Part shown: positions 32,201-41,485 of the stretch, one piece after another
Layout: every line of letters starts with the position of its first letter
Numbering within the stretch: the first letter of the stretch is position 1
From: Bradyrhizobium sp. STM 3843
GTDB lineage: Bacteria; Pseudomonadota; Alphaproteobacteria; Rhizobiales; Xanthobacteraceae
Assembly: GCF_000239815.1 (NCBI RefSeq)
Contig: NZ_CAFK01000038.1
Coordinates: forward strand, 1-49,161
Direction of reading: 5' to 3'
Length of the DNA: 49,161 nt
Position numbers and translations under genes: made by a program
Notes under the pieces: generated by a model
The model's input: the letters and a program-made list of their open reading frames with translations, nothing else
Database searches by the model: none
What the model was told of the DNA's origin: nothing

Positions 32201-35200
32201 ATGAACCTGTTGTCATCCCTGGATGCGACCGACCTCGTCACCGATCTCCATGGCGACGGCCTCTGGTACAAGGATGCCATCATCTATCAGCTTCACGTCA
32301 AAGCCTTTGCCGACAGCAACAATGACGGCATCGGCGATTTCGTCGGGCTGACCGAGAAACTGGATTATCTGCAGGACCTCGGCGTCACGACGCTCTGGCT
32401 CCTGCCGTTCTATCCGTCGCCCGGCCGCGATGACGGTTACGACATCGCCGACTACGGCACCATCAATCCCGATTTCGGGACCATGAAGGATTTCAAGCGC
32501 TTCATCCAGGAGGCGAAGCGCCGGGGCCTGCGGGTCATCACCGAGCTCGTCGTCAACCACACCTCCGACCAGCACCACTGGTTCAAGCGCGCCCGCCGCA
32601 GCCCGCCGGGCTCCAGCGCCCGCAACTGGTATGTCTGGAGCGACACCGACCAGAAATATCTGGGCACGCGCATCATCTTCACGGACACCGAAAAATCGAA
32701 CTGGACCTGGGACCCGGAGGCCGGCCAGTTCTATTGGCACCGGTTCTTCTCGCACCAGCCGGACCTCAATTTCGACAATCCGCGCGTGGTCAACGCCATC
32801 ATCCAGGTGATGAAGCGTTGGCTGGACGCTGGCGTCGACGGCTTCCGGCTCGACGCCATCCCCTATCTCTGCGAGCGCGACGGCACCAACAACGAGAACC
32901 TTCCCGAGACGCATGCCATCATCAAGCGCCTCAGGGTCGAACTCGACAATTACGCCCAAGGCAAGCTGCTGCTCGCCGAGGCCAATCAGTGGCCGGAGGA
33001 TGTGCAGGAATATTTCGGCCAGGGCGACGAATGCCACATGGCTTATCATTTCCCGCTGATGCCGCGCATCTATATGGCGATCGCCCAGGAGGACCGCTTT
33101 CCGATCACCGACATCCTGCGCCAGACCCCGGACATTCCGACCAACTGCCAATGGGCGCTGTTCCTGCGCAACCATGACGAGCTGACCTTGGAGATGGTGA
33201 CCGATGTCGAGCGCGATTATCTGTGGTCGACCTATGCCAATGATCCGCGCGCGCGGATCAATCTCGGCATCCGCCGACGTCTTGCTCCCTTGATGGATAA
33301 TGACCGGCGCAAGATCGAGCTGATGAATTCGCTCCTGATGTCGTTCCCGGGGACGCCGATCATCTATTACGGCGACGAGATCGGCATGGGCGACAACATC
33401 TATCTCGGCGACCGCAATGGCGTGCGCACCCCGATGCAATGGACGCCGGACCGCAATGGCGGCTTCTCCCGCGCTGATCCGGCCCGGCTCTACGCCCCGA
33501 TGATCATGGACCCGGTCTATGGCTATGAGGCCGTTAATGTCGAGGCCCAGTCGCGCAGCCTGTCGTCGCTCTTGAACGCCAACAAGAAACTGATCTCGGT
33601 GCGCAAGACGACGCTGGCCTTCGGCCGCGGCACCATGAGCTTCATCCGGCCGACGAACCGGGCGGTGCTGGCCTATGTCCGGCAGTACAAGGACGAGGTG
33701 ATCCTCTGCGTCGCCAACCTGTCGCGCTCGGCGCAGGCGACCGAGCTCGACCTCTCCGCCTTCAAGGACCGCATCCCGATCGAAATGCTGGGCCGCACGC
33801 GTTTTCCCGCGATCGGCGAGCTGCCCTACATGATCACGCTGGGACCCTACAGCTTCTATTGGTTCCAGCTCAAAGAGCGCGAGAAGTCCGAGCCGGTCGT
33901 CCAGCGCGTAGTGCCCGAATTCGAAACGCTGGTGGTGCCGCTCGGCTCGACTTGGGTGTCGCTGGCACGCACCCGCAGCGTGTTCGAGCGCGATGTGCTG
34001 CCCGGCTTCCTCACCCGCACCCGCTGGTATCCGGTCCGCCAGCAGGAGGCGATCCATCCGACGCTGACTGCGGCGATTCCCTTCTGCGACATCGGCGACA
34101 ACCGGCCCTGGCTGATCTTCTTCAAGTCCGGCGAGCGGCCGGAGCCGCTTCGCTATCTGCTGCCGATGCAGATCGAATGGGTGCGCTTCGACCGGGAGCG
34201 CTACAACCCGCAAGCCTTCGCGGCCGTGCGCCAGGGCGCGCGCGAAGGCACGCTGCTCGACGTCGCGACCAGCCCGATCTTCCTCGCGCTGCTGCTGCGC
34301 AATCTGCGGCAGTCGCTGACCGTGGAGGAAAACGGCCTGCGGCTGGAATTCCGCCCGACCGCGAGGTTTCCCGCCGAGCCGATCCGCGAAACGGACCAGG
34401 TCAAAATCGTCGAGACCGACCGCTGCAGCAGCAAGGCGGTGGTGGACAATGCGTTCTTCGTCAAGATCTATCGCCAGCTCGAGGCTGGAGCGCATCCCGA
34501 GATCGAGACCGGCCGCTTCCTGACCGAGATCGTGGCCTTTCCCAACGTGCCGCCGCTGCTCGGCAGCGTCGAACTGATCCACGAGGGTGAACACCAGGCC
34601 GTTGCGACCGTGCACGGTTTTGTCGAGAATCAGGGTGATGGCTGGACGGTCAGCGCCGCCTATCTCGATCGCTTCGTCGACGAGCAGCGCGTCCGCGTGA
34701 CGAACGACGATCCGCGCTCGAGCCAGGAGCAGCCGCCCTATCTCCGCTACATGACGCAGGCCGGCCGCCGCGTCGGCGAATTGCACGCGGCCCTTGCATC
34801 GCGATCCGACCTCGCCGATTTCGCACCCGAGCCGATCAGTGCCGACGACGTCGACCATTGGGTCGATGCCATCCGCGCCCAGGCGGCCCGCGTGTTCGCG
34901 ACGCTGAGCGAGCGCCGTGATCGCACCAAGGACGCCGAGCGGGTGCTGGTCGATCAGGTCCTCGCAAGGCAGGCGGACCTTTCCGAACAGCTCAGCACCC
35001 TGAGGCCGCAGGATCTTGATGGCCTCAAGATCCGCGGGCATGGCGACTTCGACCTGCGGCAGATATTGATCGTGAAGGACGACATCTTCATCGTCGACTT
35101 CGATGGCGACGAAGAATTGCCGCTCGTCGAGCGCCGCCGCAAGGTGCCGCCGGCGCGCGATGTCGCGGGCTTCGTCCGCTCGATCGACTGCTCGGTGCGC

Positions 35201-35500
35201 GCGGCGCTTGAGCGCGCCTTGAGGACCGCCTCCGACGAGCATGGCAAGCTCAGCACCGCGCTCATGGGGTGGCGCGATCACGCTGTCGCCGCGTTTCTGA
35301 CCGGATATCGCGAGATCAAGGCGAATCAGCGCCTCTGGCCGGCTGACCGGCATGCGGTCGAGGCGATGTTGAACTTTTTCATGCTGGAAGCAGCCATCGC
35401 CGAACTCGACTATGATCTGGCGCGCCGGCCGGAGCGGTTACGCATCGCGTTGAGTAACCTGCTTCGCGTTATGTCTTTGTCAGTCAGCGAGTCCTCATGA
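32201..35500 (+). CDS. treS: Trehalose synthase-maltokinase fusion (TreS-Mak)
   Basis: A 1099-residue two-domain enzyme. The N-terminal GH13 trehalose synthase (about 20-570) starts [16 protein letters not shown]; catalytic residues are D218 ([10 protein letters not shown]), E260 ([10 protein letters not shown]) and D326 ([10 protein letters not shown]). The C-terminal maltokinase (about 580-1095) has the kinase-like [10 protein letters not shown] at about 947 and [11 protein letters not shown] at about 965, then [19 protein letters not shown]. The pair converts trehalose to maltose and phosphorylates it to maltose-1-phosphate, the donor for GlgE. No glgE is in the window. The stop overlaps glgB by 4 bases. 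It leads a stress-promoted five-gene operon. Confidence 0.95.
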   Translation: MNLLSSLDATDLVTDLHGDGLWYKDAIIYQLHVKAFADSNNDGIGDFVGLTEKLDYLQDLGVTTLWLLPFYPSPGRDDGYDIADYGTINPDFGTMKDFKRFIQEAKRRGLRVITELVVNHTSDQHHWFKRARRSPPGSSARNWYVWSDTDQKYLGTRIIFTDTEKSNWTWDPEAGQFYWHRFFSHQPDLNFDNPRVVNAIIQVMKRWLDAGVDGFRLDAIPYLCERDGTNNENLPETHAIIKRLRVELDNYAQGKLLLAEANQWPEDVQEYFGQGDECHMAYHFPLMPRIYMAIAQEDRFPITDILRQTPDIPTNCQWALFLRNHDELTLEMVTDVERDYLWSTYANDPRARINLGIRRRLAPLMDNDRRKIELMNSLLMSFPGTPIIYYGDEIGMGDNIYLGDRNGVRTPMQWTPDRNGGFSRADPARLYAPMIMDPVYGYEAVNVEAQSRSLSSLLNANKKLISVRKTTLAFGRGTMSFIRPTNRAVLAYVRQYKDEVILCVANLSRSAQATELDLSAFKDRIPIEMLGRTRFPAIGELPYMITLGPYSFYWFQLKEREKSEPVVQRVVPEFETLVVPLGSTWVSLARTRSVFERDVLPGFLTRTRWYPVRQQEAIHPTLTAAIPFCDIGDNRPWLIFFKSGERPEPLRYLLPMQIEWVRFDRERYNPQAFAAVRQGAREGTLLDVATSPIFLALLLRNLRQSLTVEENGLRLEFRPTARFPAEPIRETDQVKIVETDRCSSKAVVDNAFFVKIYRQLEAGAHPEIETGRFLTEIVAFPNVPPLLGSVELIHEGEHQAVATVHGFVENQGDGWTVSAAYLDRFVDEQRVRVTNDDPRSSQEQPPYLRYMTQAGRRVGELHAALASRSDLADFAPEPISADDVDHWVDAIRAQAARVFATLSERRDRTKDAERVLVDQVLARQADLSEQLSTLRPQDLDGLKIRGHGDFDLRQILIVKDDIFIVDFDGDEELPLVERRRKVPPARDVAGFVRSIDCSVRAALERALRTASDEHGKLSTALMGWRDHAVAAFLTGYREIKANQRLWPADRHAVEAMLNFFMLEAAIAELDYDLARRPERLRIALSNLLRVMSLSVSESS

Positions 35501-37641
35501 CCCAACTTTCTCCCGAGGCGTTTGCGATCATTGAGGGTCGGCATGCCGACCCGTTTCGCTATCTCGGTTTGCACCACGTCGACGACAAGACGGTCGTCCG
35601 CGCCTTTCTGCCCGAGGCCTCGCGCGTCGAAGTGGTCGGCGAGCATGGCGAGCTCGCGCCGCTTTCGCGCATCCACGATGCCGGCCTGTTCACCGGAACG
35701 CTGGCGGGCGGAGCGCAGCGCTATCGGCTGCGGACCCATTTCGGCGAGCATGTGGTCGATCTCGAGGATCCCTATCGCTTCCCGCCGATCCTGAGCGATT
35801 TCGACCTGCACCTGCTCGGGGAAGGCACGCACCAGCGGTTCTACGACAAGCTCGGGGCACATCCGATGGTGCTCGACGGCGTCGACGGCGTCGGCTTCGT
35901 CGTGCTCGCGCCCAATGCGCGACGCGTCAGCCTGGTCGGGGATTTCAATTTCTGGAATGCGCGGCGCCATCCGATGCGGGTGCGCGGCAATGGCTATTGG
36001 GAGCTGTTCATCCCGCGCGCCAAGGCCGGGGACCACTACAAATTCGATATTATCGGCCCGCAAGGCGAACACCTGCCGCTCAAGTCCGATCCGATGGCCT
36101 TCGCGGCCGAGCTGCGTCCGAAGACCGCCTCCATCGTCATGGACGAAACCCGGCTGCCCCGCCCGCAGCCAGCGCCATCCGGCATCAATGCGCTCGACAA
36201 GCCGATCTCGATCTACGAGGTCCATCTCGGCTCCTGGCGACGCCGGGATGGCAATCAATGGCTGAGCTATCGCGAGCTCGCCGAGCAGCTGCCCGCCTAT
36301 GCGCGCGACATGGGCTTCACCCACATCGAGTTCTTGCCAGTCAGCGAGCACCCGTTCGACGGCTCCTGGGGCTATCAGCCGACCGGCCTGTTCGCGCCGA
36401 CCAGCCGGTTCGGCTCACCGGAGGATTTCTGTGCGCTGGTGGACGCCTGCCATCGCGAGGGCATCGGCGTCTGGCTCGACTGGGTGCCCGGCCATTTCCC
36501 GGACGATCCGCATGGGCTCGGCCATTTCGACGGCACCGCGCTCTATGAGCATGCCAATCCGATGCAGGGCCGCCACCTCGACTGGGGCACGCTGATCTAC
36601 AATTACGGCCGCACCGAAGTTTCCAATTTCCTGCGGTCGAACGCGCTGTTCTGGCTGGAGCGCTATGCGATCGACGGGCTGCGGGTCGATGCCGTCGCTT
36701 CGATGCTGTATCTCGATTACAGCCGTCCGTCGGGCGGCTGGATTCCCAACAAATATGGCGGGCGGGAAAATCTCGAAGCGATCGAATTCCTGCGCCGCGT
36801 GAACACCGAAGTCTTCCGCAATTTCCCGCAAGCGACCACGGCCGCCGAGGAATCCACGGCCTGGCCGCAAGTCTCGCGCCCGGTCGAATTCGGCGGGCTC
36901 GGCTTCGGCTACAAGTGGAACATGGGCTGGATGCACGACACCTTGCGCTACATCAGCAAGGATCCGATCCACCGCAAATATCATCACGGTGAGATCCTGT
37001 TCGGCCTGCACTATGCTTTCTCCGAGAACTTCATCCTGCCGCTCTCCCATGACGAGGTCGTGCACGGCAAGCGCTCGATCCTGGGCCGGATGCCGGGCGA
37101 CGACTGGCAGCGCTTTGCCAATCTGCGCACCTATTACAGCTTCATGTTCGGCCATCCCGGCAAGAAGCTCCTGTTCATGGGCTGCGAACTCGCCCAGGAG
37201 CGCGAATGGGATCATGATCACTCGCTCGACTGGCACCTGCTCAGCCAGCCGAAATATGCCGGCATCCAGGCGCTGATCCGCGATCTCAACCTGCTCTATC
37301 GCAACCAGCCGGCGCTGCATGAGCGCGATTGCGAGCCCGACGGCTTCGAATGGCTCATCACCGACGACGCCGATCGCAACGTGTTCGCCTGGCTGCGCAA
37401 GGGCCGTGATGCGCGCACCCGCTGCGTGGTCGTCGTGAATTTTTCGCCTAACGTGTATTACAACTATAAGGTTCGGGTACCCTTCGGCGGCGCATGGCGG
37501 GAAGTTTTCAATTCAGATTCCGTTCATTACGGCGGCAGCAATGTCGGCAATATCGGCGAGGTCCATGCCTCTGAAGGTCAAAACGAGCTCAACCTCATCC
37601 TCCCTCCCCTGGCAGCGGTATTTCTCGTCCCGGAAGGCTGA
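35497..37641 (+). CDS. glgB: 1,4-alpha-glucan branching enzyme
   Basis: A 714-residue GH13 branching enzyme, near the 728 residues of E. coli GlgB, with the N-terminal domain ([14 protein letters not shown]), a CBM48 (about 115-210, [13 protein letters not shown]) and the barrel. Catalytic residues are D398 ([17 protein letters not shown]), the Glu of [13 protein letters not shown] near 451 and D519 ([14 protein letters not shown]). It adds alpha-1,6 branches to linear glucan. Its ATG overlaps the treS stop, a pairing also seen in GlgE-pathway operons, which build branched glucan from maltose-1-phosphate. Confidence 0.96.
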   Translation: MTQLSPEAFAIIEGRHADPFRYLGLHHVDDKTVVRAFLPEASRVEVVGEHGELAPLSRIHDAGLFTGTLAGGAQRYRLRTHFGEHVVDLEDPYRFPPILSDFDLHLLGEGTHQRFYDKLGAHPMVLDGVDGVGFVVLAPNARRVSLVGDFNFWNARRHPMRVRGNGYWELFIPRAKAGDHYKFDIIGPQGEHLPLKSDPMAFAAELRPKTASIVMDETRLPRPQPAPSGINALDKPISIYEVHLGSWRRRDGNQWLSYRELAEQLPAYARDMGFTHIEFLPVSEHPFDGSWGYQPTGLFAPTSRFGSPEDFCALVDACHREGIGVWLDWVPGHFPDDPHGLGHFDGTALYEHANPMQGRHLDWGTLIYNYGRTEVSNFLRSNALFWLERYAIDGLRVDAVASMLYLDYSRPSGGWIPNKYGGRENLEAIEFLRRVNTEVFRNFPQATTAAEESTAWPQVSRPVEFGGLGFGYKWNMGWMHDTLRYISKDPIHRKYHHGEILFGLHYAFSENFILPLSHDEVVHGKRSILGRMPGDDWQRFANLRTYYSFMFGHPGKKLLFMGCELAQEREWDHDHSLDWHLLSQPKYAGIQALIRDLNLLYRNQPALHERDCEPDGFEWLITDDADRNVFAWLRKGRDARTRCVVVVNFSPNVYYNYKVRVPFGGAWREVFNSDSVHYGGSNVGNIGEVHASEGQNELNLILPPLAAVFLVPEG

Positions 37642-37645
37642 CTCG

Positions 37646-39721
37646 ATGCGGCTGTCGGCCGGAACGCCCACCCGTCTCGGTGCAAGCTGGGACGGGCGCG
37701 GGACTAATTTTGCATTGTTTTCGGCCCACGCGGAGAAGGTCGAGCTGTGTCTGTTCGACAGCCAGGGCCGGCGCGAGATCGAGCGGATCGATCTGCCGGA
37801 ACGGACCGAGGATGTCTGGCACGGCTATCTCAACGACATCTCGCCGGGGCAGCTCTACGGCTATCGCGTCTATGGCCCCTATGAGCCGGAGCGCGGCCAT
37901 CGGTTCAATCCGAACAAGCTGCTGCTCGATCCCTACGCCAAGCGGCTCGCCGGCCGCCTGGTCTGGAGCGATGCGCATTTCGCCTATCGCGCCGGAAGCC
38001 CGCGCGAGGATCTCTCCTTCGACCGGCGCGACAATGCGCGCGGTATGCCGAAGGCCGTCGTCGTCGACGAGACCTTCAATTGGGGACGCCGCGAGATGCG
38101 TCCCTCCATCCCCTGGGAAGACACCATCATTTACGAGGCCCATGTCAAAGGGCTGACCATCAAGCGCGAGGACGTGGCGCCGAACCTGCGCGGCACCTAT
38201 GGCGGACTGTCCTCGCCCGCCATGATCAAGCACCTGAAGCGGCTTGGCGTCACCACCATCGAACTGCTGCCGATCCACGCCTTCATCGACGATCGCATGC
38301 TGGTCGAGAAGAAGCTCGTGAACTATTGGGGCTACAACACGATCTCCTACTTCGCGCCCGAGCCGCGCTACGCCCAGGACAATCCGCTTGATGCGTTCAG
38401 GACCATGGTCGCCCGGCTGCACGATGCCGGCATCGAGGTGATGCTCGACGTCGTCTACAACCACACTGCCGAGGGCAACCATCTCGGCCCGACCTTGTGT
38501 TACCGCGGCATCGACAACGCCTCCTACTACTGGCTGAAGCCCGACAATCCGCGTTACTACGACGACTTCACCGGCTGCGGCTCGTCGGTCAATCTCACCC
38601 ATCCGCGCGTGCTGCAGATGGTGATGGACTCGCTGCGCTACTGGGTCGAAGTCTGCCATGTCGATGGCTTCCGCTTCGACCTCGCCACCACCTTGGCGCG
38701 TGGCCCGCATGGCTATGATCGCGCTAGCGCCTTCCTCACCGCGATCCGGCAGGACCCGATCCTGGCCGGCGTGAAGCTCGTGGCCGAGCCCTGGGACGTC
38801 GGTCTCGGTGGTTATCAGGTCGGTGCGTTTCCATCGCAATGGTCGGAATGGAACGACCGCTATCGTAGCGCCATGCGCCGCTATTGGAGCGGCCAGGGCA
38901 GCCTGATCGGGGAAGTCTCGAGCCGGATGACCGGCTCGTCCGATCTGTTCAATCATGACGGGCGCACGCAGCGCGCCAGTGTCAACCACGTCACCGTCCA
39001 TGACGGTTTCACGCTCGCCGACCTCTTCAGCTACAATTCGAAGCACAACGAGGCCAATGGCGAGGACAACCGCGACGGCTCCAACGACAATCACAGCAAC
39101 AATTGCGGCGTCGAGGGACCGACCGACGATCCCGCGATCAACGCCTTGCGCCGGCAGCTGCGCAAGAACCAGCTCGCCTGTCTGTTCCTCGCGCAAGGTC
39201 TGCCGCTTCTGCTCGCCGGCGACGAGGTCGGCAATTCGCAGAACGGCAACAACAATGCCTATTGCCAGGACAACGAGGTCGGCTGGGTCGATTGGGGCAG
39301 AATGGGACGCGAAGGCGACGATCTCGTCGACTTCATCGCCCACATGACCGAGCTGCGCCGCAGGTTCGGTCAGATTCGCGCCCGCCGCTGGCTCGATGGC
39401 CGGCGCCCCGACGGCAGTTTCGGCGTGCTCTGGCTTACGCCGTCGGCACAGGAGATGACGCAGGAGGACTGGACGTTTCCCGATGGGCGATTTCTCGCCT
39501 ATGTGCTCGGTCCGGTGGAACCGGAGCAGTTGCCGATCTTTATCGTCCTGAACGCGGCCCCCGAAGAGATCGGATTCAATTTGCCCAAGCTCGCCGAATA
39601 CAAGACGTGGCAACAGGTTCTCGATACGACGGAAGCCAAGCAGACGCCGGCTGACTTCGCTTCCGGCGCCGAACTCGTGGCGCCGCCCCGCTCCGTGCTG
39701 GCCTTCGCAGGCCTGTCATGA
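37646..39721 (+). CDS. glgX: Glycogen debranching enzyme GlgX
   Basis: A 691-residue GH13 isoamylase-type enzyme that hydrolyses alpha-1,6 branch points of phosphorylase-limit dextrin. The CBM48 region opens RLSAGTPTRLGASWDGRG. Catalytic residues are D345 (GFRFDLATTLARG), E381 (KLVAEPWDVGLGGY) and D453 (VTVHDGFTLADL). The family stretch SYNSKHNEANGEDNRDGSND follows. ATG 37646 is preceded by GGAAGG at 8 bases; the frame is open upstream into glgB but that is overlap only. It ends overlapping treZ by 4 bases. Placed before treZ and treY, it yields the linear chains TreY needs, like TreX in archaeal treXYZ operons. Confidence 0.95.
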   Translation: MRLSAGTPTRLGASWDGRGTNFALFSAHAEKVELCLFDSQGRREIERIDLPERTEDVWHGYLNDISPGQLYGYRVYGPYEPERGHRFNPNKLLLDPYAKRLAGRLVWSDAHFAYRAGSPREDLSFDRRDNARGMPKAVVVDETFNWGRREMRPSIPWEDTIIYEAHVKGLTIKREDVAPNLRGTYGGLSSPAMIKHLKRLGVTTIELLPIHAFIDDRMLVEKKLVNYWGYNTISYFAPEPRYAQDNPLDAFRTMVARLHDAGIEVMLDVVYNHTAEGNHLGPTLCYRGIDNASYYWLKPDNPRYYDDFTGCGSSVNLTHPRVLQMVMDSLRYWVEVCHVDGFRFDLATTLARGPHGYDRASAFLTAIRQDPILAGVKLVAEPWDVGLGGYQVGAFPSQWSEWNDRYRSAMRRYWSGQGSLIGEVSSRMTGSSDLFNHDGRTQRASVNHVTVHDGFTLADLFSYNSKHNEANGEDNRDGSNDNHSNNCGVEGPTDDPAINALRRQLRKNQLACLFLAQGLPLLLAGDEVGNSQNGNNNAYCQDNEVGWVDWGRMGREGDDLVDFIAHMTELRRRFGQIRARRWLDGRRPDGSFGVLWLTPSAQEMTQEDWTFPDGRFLAYVLGPVEPEQLPIFIVLNAAPEEIGFNLPKLAEYKTWQQVLDTTEAKQTPADFASGAELVAPPRSVLAFAGLS

Positions 39722-41484
39722 GGCCGCGTCAGTTTGGTCCTCGTCTGACCAAGGATGGCGTCTCGTTCCGCCTATGGGCTCCGGGTGCCAAGCGCGTCGA
39801 CCTCGTGCTCGACACGCCGCGGCCGATGCAGCCGAGCGAACACGGCTGGTATGGGCTCGACGTCCCCGGTGTCGGCGCGGGGACGCGCTACAAATTCCGC
39901 ATCGACGGCGAACTCGACGTGCCCGATCCCGGCTCTGATTTTCAACCCGAGGACGTCTTTGGTCCGAGCGAGGTCATCGATCACGCCAGCTTCGCCTGGC
40001 GCGCCAAGGACTGGCGTGGCCGCCCCTGGCAGGATGCGGTATTCCTGGAAAGCCATGTCGGCACGTTCACGGCTGAGGGCAGCTACCACGCGATGATCGG
40101 CAAGCTCGATCATCTGGTCGAGACCGGCATCACGGCGCTCGAACTGATGCCGCTGGCGGATTTCGCAGGGACCCGCAACTGGGGCTATGACGGCGTGCTG
40201 CTCTATGCGCCGGACAGTGCGTACGGCCGCCCCGACGATCTGCGCACGCTGATCGACGAAGCGCATCTGCGCGGGCTCATGGTGTTCCTCGACGTCGTCT
40301 ACAACCATTTCGGCCCCGAGGGGAATTATATCGGCCGCTACGCGCCGACCTTCTTCACCGACGCGCACACGCCCTGGGGCAGCGCCATCGACTATGGCCT
40401 GCCCGAGGTGCGCGCCTACGCAATCGAGAACGCGCTGCATTGGCTGGCTGATTACAGGTTCGATGGCCTGAGGTTCGATGCCATCAACCACATTCTGACG
40501 CCGCCAGGGGAAGTGCCGATGCTGCATGAGCTGAGTGCAGCGGCCGGCAAGCTCGCGGAGGAGACAGGACGCCATATCCACCTGGTGCTGGAGAACGGCG
40601 ACAACCTCGCCAGCATGTTGGATTCGGATGAAGATCCTCCGCGCGGCAAGTTCCGGGCGCAGTGGAACGACGATTATCACCACGTCTGGCACGTGATGCT
40701 GACCGACGAGGACGCCGGCTATTACGGCGACTATCAGGACTCGCCGCGCGGTGGTCTGGCCCGGACGCTCGGCTCCGGCTTCGTCTACCAGGGCGAGCCG
40801 GCCGCGTTCTGGGGCGGCAGTCCACGCGGCGAGCCGAGCGGGCATCTGGCACCGGGCGCCTTCGTCAACTTCCTGCAGAACCATGACCAGATCGGCAACC
40901 GGGTGTTTGGCGACCGGTTGGAGGCTCTGGCACCCGCCGAGGGCATCCAGGCCGCGCTGGCCGTCACCCTGCTCGCGCCGACCGTGCCGATGCTGTTCAT
41001 GGGCGAGGAATGGGGCTCGACGCGGCCGTTCCCGTTCTTCTGCGATTTCAACGGCGACCTTGCACATGCCGTGCGCAAGGGCCGCCGCACCGAATATGCG
41101 TGGGCCTACGCCAAATACGGCGATGAGGTCCCCGATCCCCTGGACATCGAGACGTTCAAGTCCGCTGTTATCGATTGGGAGGCGCGCAACACGAGCCCGG
41201 GCAAGGAACGCCTGGCGCTGGTGCAAGACCTGCTCAGGCTGCGTCACAAGGAGATCGCGCCACGGCTTCCCGGCGCGCGCTTCGGCGAAGCTCACGTGAC
41301 CGACGATGGGCGCCTCACCGCCTATTGGCTGATGGGCGACGGCACCAAATTGCGACTGCTCGCCAATGTCTCGGGCAAGGAGATCGCAGGTCCTTCGTCG
41401 GAATTCCCCGGCACGCTGATCTGGGGCGGGACGCCCGCCGATCGCCTGCTACCCTGGTCCGTGTTCTGGAGCATCGGAGGGTAA
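39718..41484 (+). CDS. treZ: Malto-oligosyltrehalose trehalohydrolase
   Basis: A 588-residue GH13 enzyme releasing trehalose from the product of TreY. The N-terminal segment RPRQFGPRLTKDGVSFRLWA and AVFLESHVGTFTAEGSY are typical. Catalytic residues are D254 (GLRFDAINHIL), E292 (HLVLENGDN) and D390 (FLQNHDQIGNR). PMLFMGEEWGSTRPFPFFCD is a TreZ hallmark. The ATG overlaps the glgX stop (ATGA) and treY starts 1 base after the stop, so glgX-treZ-treY are tightly coupled. Confidence 0.95.
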   Translation: MRPRQFGPRLTKDGVSFRLWAPGAKRVDLVLDTPRPMQPSEHGWYGLDVPGVGAGTRYKFRIDGELDVPDPGSDFQPEDVFGPSEVIDHASFAWRAKDWRGRPWQDAVFLESHVGTFTAEGSYHAMIGKLDHLVETGITALELMPLADFAGTRNWGYDGVLLYAPDSAYGRPDDLRTLIDEAHLRGLMVFLDVVYNHFGPEGNYIGRYAPTFFTDAHTPWGSAIDYGLPEVRAYAIENALHWLADYRFDGLRFDAINHILTPPGEVPMLHELSAAAGKLAEETGRHIHLVLENGDNLASMLDSDEDPPRGKFRAQWNDDYHHVWHVMLTDEDAGYYGDYQDSPRGGLARTLGSGFVYQGEPAAFWGGSPRGEPSGHLAPGAFVNFLQNHDQIGNRVFGDRLEALAPAEGIQAALAVTLLAPTVPMLFMGEEWGSTRPFPFFCDFNGDLAHAVRKGRRTEYAWAYAKYGDEVPDPLDIETFKSAVIDWEARNTSPGKERLALVQDLLRLRHKEIAPRLPGARFGEAHVTDDGRLTAYWLMGDGTKLRLLANVSGKEIAGPSSEFPGTLIWGGTPADRLLPWSVFWSIGG

Positions 41485-41485
41485 C

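Noticed and set aside
32213..35353. Very long minus-strand open frame (1046 codons) opposite treS
   Set aside because: High GC leaves few stop codons on the reverse strand. The plus strand has an intact, recognisable enzyme, and the reverse product has no family features.
37595..39613. Long minus-strand frame (672 codons) opposite glgX
   Set aside because: A shadow of a clear GH13 gene; no ribosome site and no domain-like sequence.
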